Shown here: positions 33,831 to 43,095 of the stretch, one piece after another
Layout of the letters: each line of letters starts with the position of its first letter
Numbering within the stretch: the first letter of the stretch is position 1
Origin: Ancylobacter rudongensis
Lineage (GTDB): Bacteria > Pseudomonadota > Alphaproteobacteria > Rhizobiales > Xanthobacteraceae
NCBI RefSeq assembly: GCF_900100155.1
Contig: NZ_FMTP01000002.1
Span: 434,001-498,000 of the forward strand
Direction of reading: 5' to 3'
Length of the DNA: 64,000 bases
Program-made: the position numbers and the translations under genes
Notes under the pieces: model-generated
Seen by the model: the letters and a program-made list of their open reading frames with translations, nothing else
Databases searched by the model: none
Told to the model about the DNA's origin: nothing

Positions 33831-35039
33831 TCATACGGACGCCCGCTGGAAGCGTCTTAGCGAAAAGGGGGCCAGATCGAAGGCGCTGGGGGCGCCCGTG
33901 ACCGCCTCCGCCACGGCCTGACCGATGCCCGCCGAGTGCTTGAAGCCGTGGCCCGAACAGGCGGAGACCACCATCACGCGGTCCAGTTCCGGGTGGCGGT
34001 CGATGACGAAGCCGCTGTCGGGCGTGACCGTATAGAGGCACGCCGCCGCCTGTACGGCCTCGGGGGTCACGCCAGCGATACGCCCGGCGACATGCGCCCG
34101 CCACATCGCCTCGGATTCTGCGGCGGACACCTGGCGCTCAAGGGTCTCGGCCGTCGTCGTCGCCACATATTGCTCGGTTGCCACCTTGAGCCGGTCGTCG
34201 CCGGCCAGCGGGGGAAAGCCGTAGAAATAGTCCTCGTCGCCCGAACCATGCATCCAGATGAACACCGGCGCGCCGGCATGCGCGGTGACATCCGCCAGCC
34301 TGAACCAGTGCAGCACCTGCCGCCGCACGGTCAGCACCCGGTCGAACGGCGCGCCGAGCAGCGGCGCCGTCCAGGCGCCGGCCGCGACCACGACCTGGTC
34401 GGCGACGATCTCCTCCCCGCCGACAGCGATGCGGACCCCGTCGCCCTCTTGCCGGATCGAGGTGACCTGGGCGCCGAGCCGGACGCGCGCGCCGAGCGCG
34501 CGGGCCTGGTCGCGCTGAACCGCGATGCAGCGTTCCGGCCGCACATAGCCGCCGCCGGGTTCGAAGTAGACCTTGTCGCCGTCGGAAATCCCCGTGAGCT
34601 GGGGAAACCGCTGGCGCGCCGTGCCGCCGTCGAGAACCTCGTGCGGAATGCCGAATTCCCGCGCCGTCTCGATCGAACGCGCCACGAAATCCCGCTTGCC
34701 GTGATGGGACGACATGCCCGAGCCGGGAGCCAGCACGAGAACACCGCAGGCCTCCAGCAGCGTCTCGCCAGAGAGCGCCTCAAGCTCGCGCCAGATCACA
34801 TGCGAGGCGAGCACGAACGGCACGTAGTCGCGACCTTCGCCAACGGCCTGACGGGTGATCCGCGTCTCGCCATGGCTCGAACCGAGATCATGCGGCGGCT
34901 CGAAGCGATCGATCCCGATCACGTCGACGCCCCGTCGCGCGAGCTGGTACAGGGTGGCCATACCCATAGCGCCGAGACCGATGACGGCGACCTGCGTACG
35001 TTCCACGGCTCCATGACCCCCGTCTGCACAAAATGACAT
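33831..35039 (-). CDS. Sarcosine/N-methyl amino acid oxidase-like flavoenzyme
   Basis: About 402 residues of a monomeric sarcosine oxidase/N-methyltryptophan oxidase-type FAD enzyme. The dinucleotide motif VAVIGLGAMGMATL follows the N-terminus. GSSHGETRITRQAVGEGRDY is the family hallmark. The segment CLYTVTPDSGFVIDRHPEL contains the Cys that carries covalent FAD in MSOX, and CSGHGFK follows. The start is uncertain: tandem ATGs at 35042/35039 lack a strong RBS, while a GTG at 35006 is closer to the FAD motif. It should oxidise N-methyl amino acids to the amino acid, formaldehyde and H2O2. It is divergent from a LysR gene and upstream of the ABC transporter genes. Confidence 0.88.
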   Translation of the reverse strand: MSFCADGGHGAVERTQVAVIGLGAMGMATLYQLARRGVDVIGIDRFEPPHDLGSSHGETRITRQAVGEGRDYVPFVLASHVIWRELEALSGETLLEACGVLVLAPGSGMSSHHGKRDFVARSIETAREFGIPHEVLDGGTARQRFPQLTGISDGDKVYFEPGGGYVRPERCIAVQRDQARALGARVRLGAQVTSIRQEGDGVRIAVGGEEIVADQVVVAAGAWTAPLLGAPFDRVLTVRRQVLHWFRLADVTAHAGAPVFIWMHGSGDEDYFYGFPPLAGDDRLKVATEQYVATTTAETLERQVSAAESEAMWRAHVAGRIAGVTPEAVQAAACLYTVTPDSGFVIDRHPELDRVMVVSACSGHGFKHSAGIGQAVAEAVTGAPSAFDLAPFSLRRFQRASV

Positions 35040-35093
35040 CATGTCGCAAAAACGACCACGCCGCCGTGTCGGGGTCAAACGAAATGCGGCATA

Positions 35094-35110
35094 TTAAGTA
35101 GATTTACTAA
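35094..35110. promoter_or_regulatory. Candidate LysR-type binding site
   Basis: TTAAGTAGATTTACTAA is an imperfect dyad in an otherwise GC-rich region, about 27 bp before the LysR start at 35137 and about 55 bp from the start of the divergent flavoenzyme gene. It has the T-N11-A form of LysR boxes. A second short dyad, GACATCATGTC (35035-35045), overlaps the flavoenzyme start. Assignment is by position and symmetry only. Confidence 0.35.
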
Positions 35111-35136
35111 CAACCATTCGTCAGACTGATAATGCC

Positions 35137-36102
35137 ATGAACGATCTCGACCTGCATTCCCTTCGCCTGGTCGCCGCCGTCGCGGAGACGGGCAGCGTGA
35201 CGGCGGCGGCGGAGCGCGCCGGGGTCACCCAATCGGCGGTCTCGCAGGCGCTGCGGCGCGTGGAGGCGCTGATCGGCGCGCCCCTGTTCGACCGCCGCCG
35301 CAGGCCGCTCACGCCGACCCATGTCGGGCGAATGGTCGCCGGTCGCGCCGATGAGCTCGCGCACGAAGCCGAGCGGCTGCTGGCCGATGCCCGGGCCGCC
35401 GCCGAGCTGCCCGGACGCATCGATCTGCGTATCGGCCTCGTCGATTCGCTGGCAGGCACTATCGGCGCGCGCATCGTGAGGGAGCTCGCCGACGGCGCGC
35501 TGGCCTTGACCGTGACGGCGTGGTCGGGCCTCGCCTTCTCCCACACCCGCGCGCTGATGCGCCACGAGATCGACGCCGCCCTCACCTGCGACCCGATGGA
35601 GGGGCTCGACGAGGTCGAGCGGATCGTGGTGTTCCGCGAGCCTTATGTCCTGATCGCCCCGCACGACGAGATCGAAGCGGTGCGCGGCAAGGACCTACGG
35701 GCCGTTTTCGAGCGCTATCGACTGGTGCGCCACAGCGCCCGTTCCTACGCCGGCCAGCACATTGAGCGCCATCTCGGCCGGCTGGGGCTTCGTCCGCCGC
35801 GCGCCTTCGAGTTCGACACCTCGGACGCTCTTGTCGCCATGGTCGCGACCGGCATGGGCGTGGCCATCACCACGCCGCTCTGCCTGTTGCAGGGGACGGC
35901 GCATGTCGCAGGCGTCGTGGCCCTGCCACTGCCAGGCGCCGCCTTCTCGCGCGAGCTGCTGCTGGCCACGCGGCGCGGCGACGTCGGCGATCTGGCGCCG
36001 CGCATCGCGGAAGTGGCGCGAAGCGTGGCGCGCTCCCATGCCCTCCCCCCCATGCTCGCCCTCGCCCCTTGGCTGACGCCCGAAGCCCTCGCATTCGGCT
36101 GA
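35137..36102 (+). CDS. LysR family transcriptional regulator
   Basis: A 321-residue LysR regulator. The HTH (LRLVAAVAETGSVTAAAERAGVTQSAVSQALRRVE) is typical, followed by the effector domain beginning IDLRIGLVDSLAGTIGARIV. It is divergent from the flavoenzyme-transporter operon and is probably its regulator, responding to the imported amine. The stop at 36102 is followed by a single base before the frame of a recombinase remnant, so the gene's 3' side marks an island-type junction. Confidence 0.92.
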   Translation: MNDLDLHSLRLVAAVAETGSVTAAAERAGVTQSAVSQALRRVEALIGAPLFDRRRRPLTPTHVGRMVAGRADELAHEAERLLADARAAAELPGRIDLRIGLVDSLAGTIGARIVRELADGALALTVTAWSGLAFSHTRALMRHEIDAALTCDPMEGLDEVERIVVFREPYVLIAPHDEIEAVRGKDLRAVFERYRLVRHSARSYAGQHIERHLGRLGLRPPRAFEFDTSDALVAMVATGMGVAITTPLCLLQGTAHVAGVVALPLPGAAFSRELLLATRRGDVGDLAPRIAEVARSVARSHALPPMLALAPWLTPEALAFG

Positions 36103-36103
36103 G

Positions 36104-36836
36104 GTGACCGAGGCCAAGCACAAGCGCTGGTTCGCGAACAGTTTCATGACCGCCCTGTCTCTGCTCTTTGCCTGCGGCAAGGAACGCGGCCACATGAAGG
36201 ACGAACCGGCGGGGGGGCATCCGCAGCATTCGCCGCCCCAAGGGCCTGCCGAAGCAGAATCGCCGCTGGACCGACGAGGAGCGCCACGCGGTGCTCGATG
36301 CCGCCCCGGCGCATATGCTGCCGGCGCTGGCCCTGATGATGTTTACCGGGCTGGGGCCAAAGGATGCGCTCACCCTGCCCCGCACGGCCTATGCCGGCGG
36401 CCGGATCAACACCAGCCGGTCCAAGACCGAGGAAGGCGTCATCTGGCCCGTCATCGACCCGCTGCGCGAGATTCTGGCGGCGGCACCGGCGCATTCGGCC
36501 ATCACCCTGTGCGCCAACTCGCGCGGCCGGCCGTGGACGGTCTCCGGCTTCAACTCGTCATGGATGAAGCTGCAGCACACGCTGGAGAAGGCCGGCGCCA
36601 TCGGCGAGGGCCTGACGCTCTACGGCCTGCGTCACACAGTGGCGGCGATCCTGCGCGAGAGCGGCGCCGACCTGCGCACCATCGCCGACGCACTCGGCCA
36701 GAAGACCGAGGCCATGGCGCAAATGTACGCGCAGGGCTCCGACCTGTCGAAAAAGATGGATGAGGTGGCCGGCCGCTTCGGCCACGAAGTGAACAGCCGC
36801 AGAACAAAGGCTGTCAAACCGGGTCAGAAAATATGA
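36104..36836 (+). pseudogene. Decayed tyrosine recombinase (integrase)
   Basis: The C-terminal two thirds of a tyrosine recombinase. Frame one (36104 to about 36215) reads FANSFMTALSLLFACGKERG, which looks like the last helix of the core-binding domain. A run of seven G at about 36211-36217 shifts the frame; the second frame continues RRPKGLPKQNRRWTDEER and the catalytic domain TGLGPKDALTL, with the boxes GLRHT and the Tyr in MAQMYAQGSDL. The first 100 or so residues are absent because the LysR gene ends one base before. It lies 60 bp from the 3' end of tRNA-Phe, the usual position of a tRNA-targeting integrase. The frameshift could also be a sequencing error, but the missing N-terminus is not. 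Confidence 0.7.
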
Positions 36837-36915
36837 CAAACTGGCTGAAAATCACCGCCCCTTGCGCTGAAAAGTCTAGCGATATCAAGGGGGTAGATGG
36901 TGCCCAGGGACGGAG
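36837..36915. other. Probable attachment-site side of tRNA-Phe
   Basis: The 60 bp between the recombinase remnant and tRNA-Phe, plus the tRNA 3' end, are where a tRNA-targeting integrase would leave attR/attL. I found no second copy of the tRNA 3' sequence in the window, so the opposite end is either outside or lost. Confidence 0.4.
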
Positions 36916-36973
36916 TCGAACCGCCGACACTGCGATTTTCAGTCGCATGCTCTACCAACTGAGCTACCTGGGC
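36898..36973 (-). tRNA. tRNA-Phe (GAA)
   Basis: Reading the minus strand, a complete 76-nt cloverleaf is visible: acceptor GCCCAGG paired with CCTGGGC, D-arm GCTCAGTTGGTAGAGC, anticodon loop CTGAAAA with anticodon GAA, T-arm containing GTTCGACTC, and an encoded CCA. The 3' end faces the recombinase remnant. It is therefore the likely attachment site of the accessory block on the left. Confidence 0.95.
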
Positions 36974-37387
36974 GTAGCCGGCAAGGCTTCAAGCCCTGCG
37001 GAGCGGGCGGGTTATAGAGTCTTGGCCGCCCCCTGTCCATATCCACGCCAAGGGAAATTCCGGCTTTCCCCAGCCCTGCGTTCCGCAGGGCCGGCGCGTG
37101 GCGTCGGGCGGCAGCTTCGGGAGCGCAGAGCGAGCCGCGCCGAGGCGGCCGTCACGTCGCGCCTAGCCGCAGGCAACGCTCGCCTGGCTGCAACATTCCT
37201 GCGCGCGGCAGCGGCCGGTTTGCGGCAGGCCACCATCTGTGCGGCTGCAGGACAGCCGGCGCGGCGATCGCAAATCGCGCATCGCCCTGCCACACGGCGG
37301 CTTCAAGGTAAGGCAGGCCGCTCACCTTGCCTGCCCTCGCCGATCAGCCGAGCGCCGGGGCAGGAGGTCCCGCCCGCAGCCCGCGGC
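36974..37387. other. Intergenic region, nothing clear
   Basis: About 410 bp between tRNA-Phe and yacG. It must include the tRNA promoter just right of 36973. It is very GC-rich with scattered short dyads. One frame on the minus strand (37012-37293) is Ala/Arg-rich without family resemblance and is probably not a gene. Confidence 0.5.
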
Positions 37388-37603
37388 TCAGTCCTCGCGC
37401 GGCGGCTTCGGGGCGAGCGAGGGTTCCTCGCCGTCCTCGTCGTCATTCTCCGTCACCGGAATCGCATAGGCGCCGGTGAGCCAGCGGTGCAGGTCGAGGT
37501 CGGCGCAGCGGGCCGAGCAGAACGGCCTGTATTTCTCCACCATCGGCTTGCCGCAGATCGGGCAGGGCTTGCCGCCAGCGGCGGGAGGGGCGGCCGCGCT
37601 CAT
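37388..37603 (-). CDS. yacG: DNA gyrase inhibitor YacG (zinc-binding)
   Basis: A 71-residue YacG protein with CPICG (Cys14, Cys17) and [15 protein letters not shown] (Cys29, Cys33), which form the zinc site, followed by the acidic tail EDGEE and a basic end. YacG binds the GyrB subunit and inhibits gyrase in E. coli. The ATG at 37603 overlaps the maf stop by four bases (ATGA), so it is translationally coupled to maf; the longer upstream frame lies within maf in another frame. Confidence 0.93.
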   Translation of the reverse strand: MSAAAPPAAGGKPCPICGKPMVEKYRPFCSARCADLDLHRWLTGAYAIPVTENDDEDGEEPSLAPKPPRED

Positions 37604-38223
37604 TCCGGGTGGCCCCAGCGCTGATAGACCGGGAAGCGCTCGCCCCCCAGCAGCGCCACCGTCTCGGCGAGCGGCAGGCCGACGACATTGGTGTAGGATC
37701 CGACCAACTTGACCACGAACACGCCGGCCAGGCCCTGAATGGCGTAGCCGCCGGCCTTGCCTTCCCATTCGCGGGCGGCGAGATAGGCGTCCATCTCCTC
37801 GCGCGAGAGGCGCTTGAAGCGCACGCGGGTCTCGACCAGGCGGGTGCGGATGCCGCCCTTCGGCGTCATCAGGGCAATGCCGGTATAGACGCGGTGGGCG
37901 CGGCCCGAGAGCAGGCGCAGGCACTCGGCTGCCTCTTCCGCGACGTCGGGCTTGGGCAGGATGCGCCGGCCCACAGCCACCACCGTATCGGCGGCAAGCA
38001 GGAAGGCGCCTTCATGCTCGCCCACCGTCCGGCGGCGGGCATCGGCGGCGTCGAGCTTCTCGCGCGCCAGGCGCAGCGCCAGCCGGCGGGGCAGTTCGCC
38101 GCGCTCGGGGGTCTCGTCAATATCGGCCGGCAGCAGGGCATCGGGTTCGATTCCGGCCTGGGCGAGCAGCGCCAGGCGGCGCGGCGAGCCCGAGGCCAGC
38201 ACCAGTTTCGGGCGGGCGCTCAC
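37600..38223 (-). CDS. maf: Maf-like nucleotide pyrophosphatase
   Basis: A 207-residue Maf protein. It starts at GTG 38223, for which AAGGAG lies seven bases upstream; ATG alternatives further upstream lack support. Visible motifs are [16 protein letters not shown] at the N-terminus, [51 protein letters not shown]. The family hydrolyses non-canonical nucleoside triphosphates and affects septum formation. It is upstream of yacG in the conserved block. Confidence 0.93.
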   Translation of the reverse strand: MSARPKLVLASGSPRRLALLAQAGIEPDALLPADIDETPERGELPRRLALRLAREKLDAADARRRTVGEHEGAFLLAADTVVAVGRRILPKPDVAEEAAECLRLLSGRAHRVYTGIALMTPKGGIRTRLVETRVRFKRLSREEMDAYLAAREWEGKAGGYAIQGLAGVFVVKLVGSYTNVVGLPLAETVALLGGERFPVYQRWGHPE

Positions 38224-38274
38224 GCAGTCACTCCTTTTCCGCCGGCGGGCCCGGCGGTCCAATTCGCCGGCACG

Positions 38275-38313
38275 CTAGAGCATGTCGCGGCAAAGTTGAA
38301 CGCTTTTCGCGAA
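38275..38313. repeat. Partial intergenic repeat (TAGAGCA type)
   Basis: CTAGAGCATGTCGCGGCAAA and the following AGTTGAACGCTTTTCGC resemble one arm of the dispersed elements with TAGAGCA ends and a Phe-rich/Lys-rich-looking core that are common in this group; the copy at 57801-57905 has the same ends. It lies in the 100-bp gap between maf and the phosphatase gene. Confidence 0.45.
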
Positions 38314-38326
38314 CGTCCCACCCCGC

Positions 38327-38818
38327 TCATCGCGGCCGGAAGCGGGTGCGGATGCGCCGCTCAAGCTCGTCGCGCACGTCGCGATAGGCATCGAGCCGCT
38401 GCTCGCGATTGCCGGTGGCCAGCGTCGGGTCGGGGGTCGGCCAATATTCCACATCGATGGCGTTGGTGCGGGTGAGTTCCAGCGCCCGGTGATGGGCGTC
38501 GGGCGAGAGCGTGATGACGAGATCGAAGCCGAGGCCCTCATTCTCCTCCAGCTCCTCCAGCGTCTGCGGCCGGTGGCGGGACAGGTCCAGCCCCACCTCG
38601 TCGATGGCGGCGATCACGAAGGGGTCGGCCTCGCCCTTGAGCACGCCGGCCGAGCCGACATAGAGCGAGCGGCCGAACAGATGCCGCGCCAGCACCGCCG
38701 CCATCGGCGAGCGCACGCTGTTCTGCCCGCACATGAACAGCACCGATTGCGGCCGCTCCCGTCGCGGCGCTGGGCCCGGGCCGGCCGCTGCACCCTCCAG
38801 GGGGCCGGGCGCGGCCAC
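38327..38818 (-). CDS. Low-molecular-weight protein-tyrosine phosphatase family protein
   Basis: A 163-residue LMW-PTP-fold protein. I place the start at GTG 38818, two bases after the UPF0262 stop, with AAAGG upstream; the longer frame to 39142 overlaps UPF0262. The P-loop is C30GQNSVRS37 (Cys-x5-Arg-Ser), followed by MAAVLARHLF and later TLSPDAHHRALEL and WPTPDPT with the general-acid Asp. It acts on phosphotyrosine or arsenate-type substrates in the cytoplasm. It is part of the conserved hisD-maf block. Confidence 0.88.
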   Translation of the reverse strand: MAAPGPLEGAAAGPGPAPRRERPQSVLFMCGQNSVRSPMAAVLARHLFGRSLYVGSAGVLKGEADPFVIAAIDEVGLDLSRHRPQTLEELEENEGLGFDLVITLSPDAHHRALELTRTNAIDVEYWPTPDPTLATGNREQRLDAYRDVRDELERRIRTRFRPR

Positions 38819-38820
38819 GC

Positions 38821-39315
38821 TCAGCCTTTCCAGTGCAGGGCGCAGACCAGCGTGAACAGGCGCCGGGCCGTGCCGAAATCGAGGGCGATCTTTTCCTTCA
38901 GCCGCTCGCGCAGCAATTCGGATGCCTCGTTGTGCAGGCCGCGCCGGCCCATGTCGATGGCCTCGATCTGCGACGGGCTGGCGGTGCGGATGGCGGAGTA
39001 ATAGCTCTCGCAGACCATGAAGTAATCGCGCACCACCCGCCGCAGCGGGCTGAGCGAGAGCTGGTGCTGCACGACAGGCGCGCCGTCCTCGCGGGTGACA
39101 TCCAGCACCAGGCGGCCCTCGCTCAGCGAGATGGCGAGGCAATAGGGGCCGGGCGCGGTGTCGCCCAGCGGGGCGAAACTGTTCTCCGCCAGCAGATCAT
39201 AGATGGCGACGGCGCGCTCATGCTCGACATCGACATTGGAACGGCCGATGGAGGCGCCGTCCAGTGTCACCGCGGCCAGGCGGCGAGTCTCGGCATAGGG
39301 ATCCTCCCCGGCCAT
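38821..39315 (-). CDS. UPF0262 family protein
   Basis: A 164-residue UPF0262 protein, recognised by [42 protein letters not shown], and [18 protein letters not shown] with [13 protein letters not shown]. Start at ATG 39315; the upstream frame lies in hisD territory. No function is known. Together with hisD on one side and the LMW phosphatase on the other it gives the standard alphaproteobacterial order. Confidence 0.9.
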   Translation of the reverse strand: MAGEDPYAETRRLAAVTLDGASIGRSNVDVEHERAVAIYDLLAENSFAPLGDTAPGPYCLAISLSEGRLVLDVTREDGAPVVQHQLSLSPLRRVVRDYFMVCESYYSAIRTASPSQIEAIDMGRRGLHNEASELLRERLKEKIALDFGTARRLFTLVCALHWKG

Positions 39316-39325
39316 CGCGCGGCCG

Positions 39326-40618
39326 TCAGAGGTTGAGCCGGATCGCGACGGAGCGGGCATGGGCGCTGAGCCCCTCCGCCTCGCCGAGCGCGATCGCCGC
39401 CGGGCCGAGCGCGCGAAGCTGCTCCGGCCCGCATTTGAGGATCGAGGTGCGCTTCATGAAGTCGAGCACGCCGAGACCCGAGGAAAAGCGCGCCGAGCGC
39501 GCGGTCGGCAGCACATGGTTGGAGCCGCCGACATAATCGCCGATCGCCTCCGGCGTGTGGGCGCCGAGGAAGATGGCGCCGGCATGATGGATGGCGTCGG
39601 CCAGCGCATCGGCATCCGCCGCCATGATCTCCAGATGCTCCGGGGCGAGGCGGTTCGCCAGCGCCGGCGCCTCAGTGAGGCTGCCGAGCAGGATCACCGC
39701 GCCGAACTCGGCCCAGCTCTTCGCCGCAATGTCGCGGCGCGGCAGGGTGGCAAGCTGGCGCTCGAGGGCGGCGATCACCGCCTCGGCCAGCGCGGCATCG
39801 TCGGTCATCAGGATCGACTGGGCGGCGGTGTCGTGCTCAGCCTGGGCGAGAAGATCGGCGGCGATCCAGTCCGGGTTCTGCTCGCCATCGGCGATGACCA
39901 GAACCTCGGAGGGGCCCGCCACCATGTCGATGCCCACAGTGCCGAAGACATGGCGCTTGGCGGCCGCCACATAGGCATTGCCGGGGCCGACGATCTTGGC
40001 GACGGGGGCGATGGTCTCAGTCCCATAGGCCAGCGCGGCGATGGCCTGCGCCCCACCGACCCGGTACACCTCGTCGACGCCGGCGAGATCGGCGGCGGCC
40101 AGCACCAGCGGGTTCAGCACGCCATCGGGCGCCGGCACCACCATGGCCAGGCGCTTCACCCCCGCCACCTTGGCCGGCACCGCGTTCATCAGCACGGAAG
40201 AGGGGTAGGCCGCCGTGCCGCCGGGCACATAGAGCCCCACCGCGTCCACCGCCGTCCAGCGATGGCCGAGCTCGACGCCGGCGGCATCGACATAGCGCCC
40301 GCTCGTGGGCAGCTGGCGCTGGTGATGCGAGCGGATGCGGTCATGGGCGAAGGCCAGCGCCTCGCGCGTCGCCGGATCGGACGCGGCGACCGCCGCCGCG
40401 ATTTCCTCGCCGGTCACGCGGATGCCGATGGCGCCGAGATCGACGCGGTCGAAGGTCTTGGAGAGGGCGATCAGCGCCGCGTCGCCGTGCTGGCGCACCT
40501 CCTCGACGATCTGCGCCACCGCCTGCGCGACATCCGCCGACACTTCGCGCTTGGTGCCGAGGAAGGCGCGGAAGCGCTCAGCAAAATCGGGGGAGCGTGA
40601 GTCGAGGCGAAGCGGCAT
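39326..40618 (-). CDS. hisD: Histidinol dehydrogenase
   Basis: A 430-residue HisD, full length for the family. It catalyses the last two steps of histidine synthesis, oxidising L-histidinol to L-histidine with two NAD+. Visible motifs include [79 protein letters not shown] and the conserved LAPEHLEIM with zinc/catalytic His. The stop is ten bases before the UPF0262 start. Cytoplasmic. Confidence 0.96.
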   Translation of the reverse strand: MPLRLDSRSPDFAERFRAFLGTKREVSADVAQAVAQIVEEVRQHGDAALIALSKTFDRVDLGAIGIRVTGEEIAAAVAASDPATREALAFAHDRIRSHHQRQLPTSGRYVDAAGVELGHRWTAVDAVGLYVPGGTAAYPSSVLMNAVPAKVAGVKRLAMVVPAPDGVLNPLVLAAADLAGVDEVYRVGGAQAIAALAYGTETIAPVAKIVGPGNAYVAAAKRHVFGTVGIDMVAGPSEVLVIADGEQNPDWIAADLLAQAEHDTAAQSILMTDDAALAEAVIAALERQLATLPRRDIAAKSWAEFGAVILLGSLTEAPALANRLAPEHLEIMAADADALADAIHHAGAIFLGAHTPEAIGDYVGGSNHVLPTARSARFSSGLGVLDFMKRTSILKCGPEQLRALGPAAIALGEAEGLSAHARSVAIRLNL

Positions 40619-40836
40619 GTCGGGGTCCTGCGGGTCGGCGGTCCTGCGCGTCGGGAGCCGGCGCCCAGCGTCCTGCGGGCCGGGCCGCCGCGCATGCGCG
40701 GCAGGCGCCAGGCCGCGCGGGGGCGGGCACCGCGTTCGCCTTGTCCTATCGCAACGGCGCTCGCCGAAGACAAGCGCATTCCGACACAGCCCTCACCGCC
40801 TCAGGCGAGACGGGCGCCCGATCACGGGTACCGCGC

Positions 40837-41319
40837 TCACTCCACCTCGTGGCAGGGCGTTCCCTTGGCATCCCAGGCCGGCCCGAGATCCTCCAGCCCC
40901 GCTTCCAGGCATTCGACGTCGAGCTGCACCTCGCCCCCGCCGGAAAACAGGAAGGTCACGGTGCCGGAAGGCGCCTCGATCTCCTCGAAGGTCAGCGCCA
41001 GCAGGTTGAGGACACCCTGCTTCTTCGTGAGGTCGAGCCCGCGCACCCGGGCGCCCAGCACCCGCTCGAAACGCAGACCAGCGCGGCGCCGCACGCAGGG
41101 TCCGACCGCGGCTGCGGCCGCGCCGAGCGGCGCGTCGATATCGGCCATCGCCTCGGCCTGGATGGCCTTCTCCCAGTCGAAGCGGTTGGCGAGCAGCACG
41201 AACCGCTTCTCCTTCGGCAGGAAGGTCATGTCGCCGAGCGCGACCACCGCGTCCTGCAGATGCACCGAGAGAACCGCGAGATCCTCGCTGTCGAGCGCAA
41301 TCAGCTTCAACCCGGCCAT
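40837..41319 (-). CDS. DUF2948 family protein
   Basis: A 160-residue DUF2948 protein. Typical features are LKLIALDSEDLAVLSVHLQDAV at the N-terminus, LANRFDWEKA, and VTFLFSGGGEVQLDVECLEAGLEDLG. Function is unknown; it is nearly always found between murA and hisD in Hyphomicrobiales. It lies 218 bp upstream of hisD and about 100 bp after murA. Confidence 0.92.
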   Translation of the reverse strand: MAGLKLIALDSEDLAVLSVHLQDAVVALGDMTFLPKEKRFVLLANRFDWEKAIQAEAMADIDAPLGAAAAAVGPCVRRRAGLRFERVLGARVRGLDLTKKQGVLNLLALTFEEIEAPSGTVTFLFSGGGEVQLDVECLEAGLEDLGPAWDAKGTPCHEVE

Positions 41320-41415
41320 GTCTTGTCTCCGCCTGCCTACCTGCCGCCCAGATGGCGCCGCGAGGCCGCGTCGGCAAGGGGCCTGAAAGCGGACTCGTAA
41401 GACTGCTTAGCCCGC

Positions 41416-42705
41416 TCAGCCCGCCAGACGCTCGATCTCGGCACCGCAGGCGGAGAGCTTCTCCTCCAGCCGCTCGAAGCCGCGATCGAGATGGTAGACA
41501 CGGTGGATCATGCTCTCGCCTTCGGCGGCGAGCGCGGCGATGACCAGCGACACCGAGGCGCGCAGGTCGGTGGCCATCACAGGGGCACCCTTCAGCCGCT
41601 CCACGCCTTCAATGGTGGCGGTCTCGCCGTCGAGATGGATGCGCGCGCCGAGGCGGGCCAGCTCCTGCACATGCATGAACCGGTTCTCGAAAATGGTCTC
41701 GGTGATGCGCGAGGTGCCGGCCGCCCGGGTGGTGAGCGCCATGAGCTGCGCCTGCAGATCGGTCGGAAAGCCCGGGAAAGGCGCGGTCGTCACCGTCACC
41801 GGGGAAATGCCGGCGCCATTGCGCTTGACCCGCAGCCCCTCATTGGAGACCGAAACCTCGGCACCCGCCTCGCGCAGCGTGTCGAGCGCCGATTCGAGCA
41901 GGTCCGCCCGCGCGCCGGAGAGCAGCACGTCGCCGCCGGTCATCGCCACCGCCATCGCATAGGTGCCGGTCTCGATCCGGTCCGGCAGCACGCTGTGGCG
42001 GGCGCCCTTGAGGCGGGGCACGCCGACGACGCGAATGGTGGATGTGCCCTGGCCCTCGATCCGCCCGCCCATGGCGTTGATGCAATCGGCGACATCGACG
42101 ATCTCCGGCTCCCGCGCGGCGTTCTCGATGATCGTCTCGCCATCGGCGAGGCTGGCGGCCATGAGCGCGGTATGGGTGGCGCCGACCGAGACCTTGGGGA
42201 ACACGATCCGCGCGCCCTTCAGCCCCTTCGGCGCCCGGGCGATCACATAGCCCGCATCGATTTCGATCTCGGCGCCGAGCGCGCGCAGCGCGTCGAGGTG
42301 GAAATCCACCGGCCGCGTGCCGATGGCGCAGCCGCCCGGCAGCGACACCTTGGCCTCGCCCATGCGGGCGAGCAGCGGCGCGATGACCCAGAAGCTCGCC
42401 CGCATTTTTGAGACCAGCTCATAGGGCGCCGTGGTGTCGACGATGACCCGCGCGTCGATTTCCAGCGTCTGGCCGGCATAGGCATCGTCGCCGCGCCTTT
42501 TGCCGTTCACCGTGATGTCGATGCCGTGATTGCCGAGAATGCGCTGCAGCTGCGACACGTCGGCGAGGCGCGGCACATTCTCCAGCACCAGCTTCTCGTC
42601 GGTCAGCAGGCCGGCGATCATCAGCGGCAGGGCGGCGTTCTTGGCGCCGGAAATCGGGATCGTCCCGTTGAGCGGGTTGCCGCCGACGACGCGGATGCGG
42701 TCCAT
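41416..42705 (-). CDS. murA: UDP-N-acetylglucosamine 1-carboxyvinyltransferase
   Basis: A 429-residue MurA. It transfers enolpyruvate from PEP to UDP-GlcNAc, the first committed step of peptidoglycan synthesis. [20 protein letters not shown] opens the protein; catalytic Cys126 lies in [15 protein letters not shown], the residue targeted by fosfomycin; NKR-type and [11 protein letters not shown] segments follow. The ATG at 42705 fits the family; 30 codons upstream are not protein-like. No Cys-to-Asp change, so fosfomycin sensitivity of the enzyme is expected. Confidence 0.96.
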   Translation of the reverse strand: MDRIRVVGGNPLNGTIPISGAKNAALPLMIAGLLTDEKLVLENVPRLADVSQLQRILGNHGIDITVNGKRRGDDAYAGQTLEIDARVIVDTTAPYELVSKMRASFWVIAPLLARMGEAKVSLPGGCAIGTRPVDFHLDALRALGAEIEIDAGYVIARAPKGLKGARIVFPKVSVGATHTALMAASLADGETIIENAAREPEIVDVADCINAMGGRIEGQGTSTIRVVGVPRLKGARHSVLPDRIETGTYAMAVAMTGGDVLLSGARADLLESALDTLREAGAEVSVSNEGLRVKRNGAGISPVTVTTAPFPGFPTDLQAQLMALTTRAAGTSRITETIFENRFMHVQELARLGARIHLDGETATIEGVERLKGAPVMATDLRASVSLVIAALAAEGESMIHRVYHLDRGFERLEEKLSACGAEIERLAG

Positions 42706-42882
42706 GAAGCTCGATACTCCTTCAGCGCGCGACAGAGGGCGCGACCTGTCCGTGCCCGGAACGGTGTCGCGTCCGGCGCCTGTCGGCAGCGGCATGTCTG
42801 GACGATGGGGCCGATTCGTGGCGGCCCACCGTCATTCCCGTCCATCTCTACCGCGTGGCGCGGCCTGCGACAACGCGTGCGC

Positions 42883-43095
42883 TCAACCCTCGCCGTCCGG
42901 CCGGGATGGAGCCTCGGGCGAAGGCGTACCGCCACCTGCCGGTTCCGGCGCGGTGCGCGCGGACTCGTGTACCGCCGCTTGCGCCGCCTCGGGCGGATCC
43001 TTCCGGCCGCGCGCCTGCTGCTTGCGCCGGGCGAGATTGGCGCGCAGCGCCGCCGCCAGCCGTTCCGCGCGCGCCGCTTCCTCCTGGCCGCTCAT
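42883..43095 (-). CDS. Small hypothetical protein upstream of murA
   Basis: A 70-residue peptide from the ATG at 43095, with RAERLAAALRANLARRKQQA as a positively charged helix and a Pro/Ala/Glu-rich tail. Small proteins of this type, with AERLAAALRANLxRRK, are common upstream of murA in related genomes. No function is known. The longer frame to 43308 is not protein-like in its first 70 codons. Confidence 0.65.
   Translation of the reverse strand: MSGQEEAARAERLAAALRANLARRKQQARGRKDPPEAAQAAVHESARTAPEPAGGGTPSPEAPSRPDGEG

Noticed and set aside
36291-36836. A short intact recombinase starting at GTG 36291
   Set aside because: It would hold only the catalytic domain. Matching core-binding sequence lies just upstream in another frame, so a truncated and frameshifted remnant is the better reading.
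37012-37293. A 93-codon minus-strand frame between tRNA-Phe and yacG
   Set aside because: Ala/Arg-rich composition, no RBS and no family features.
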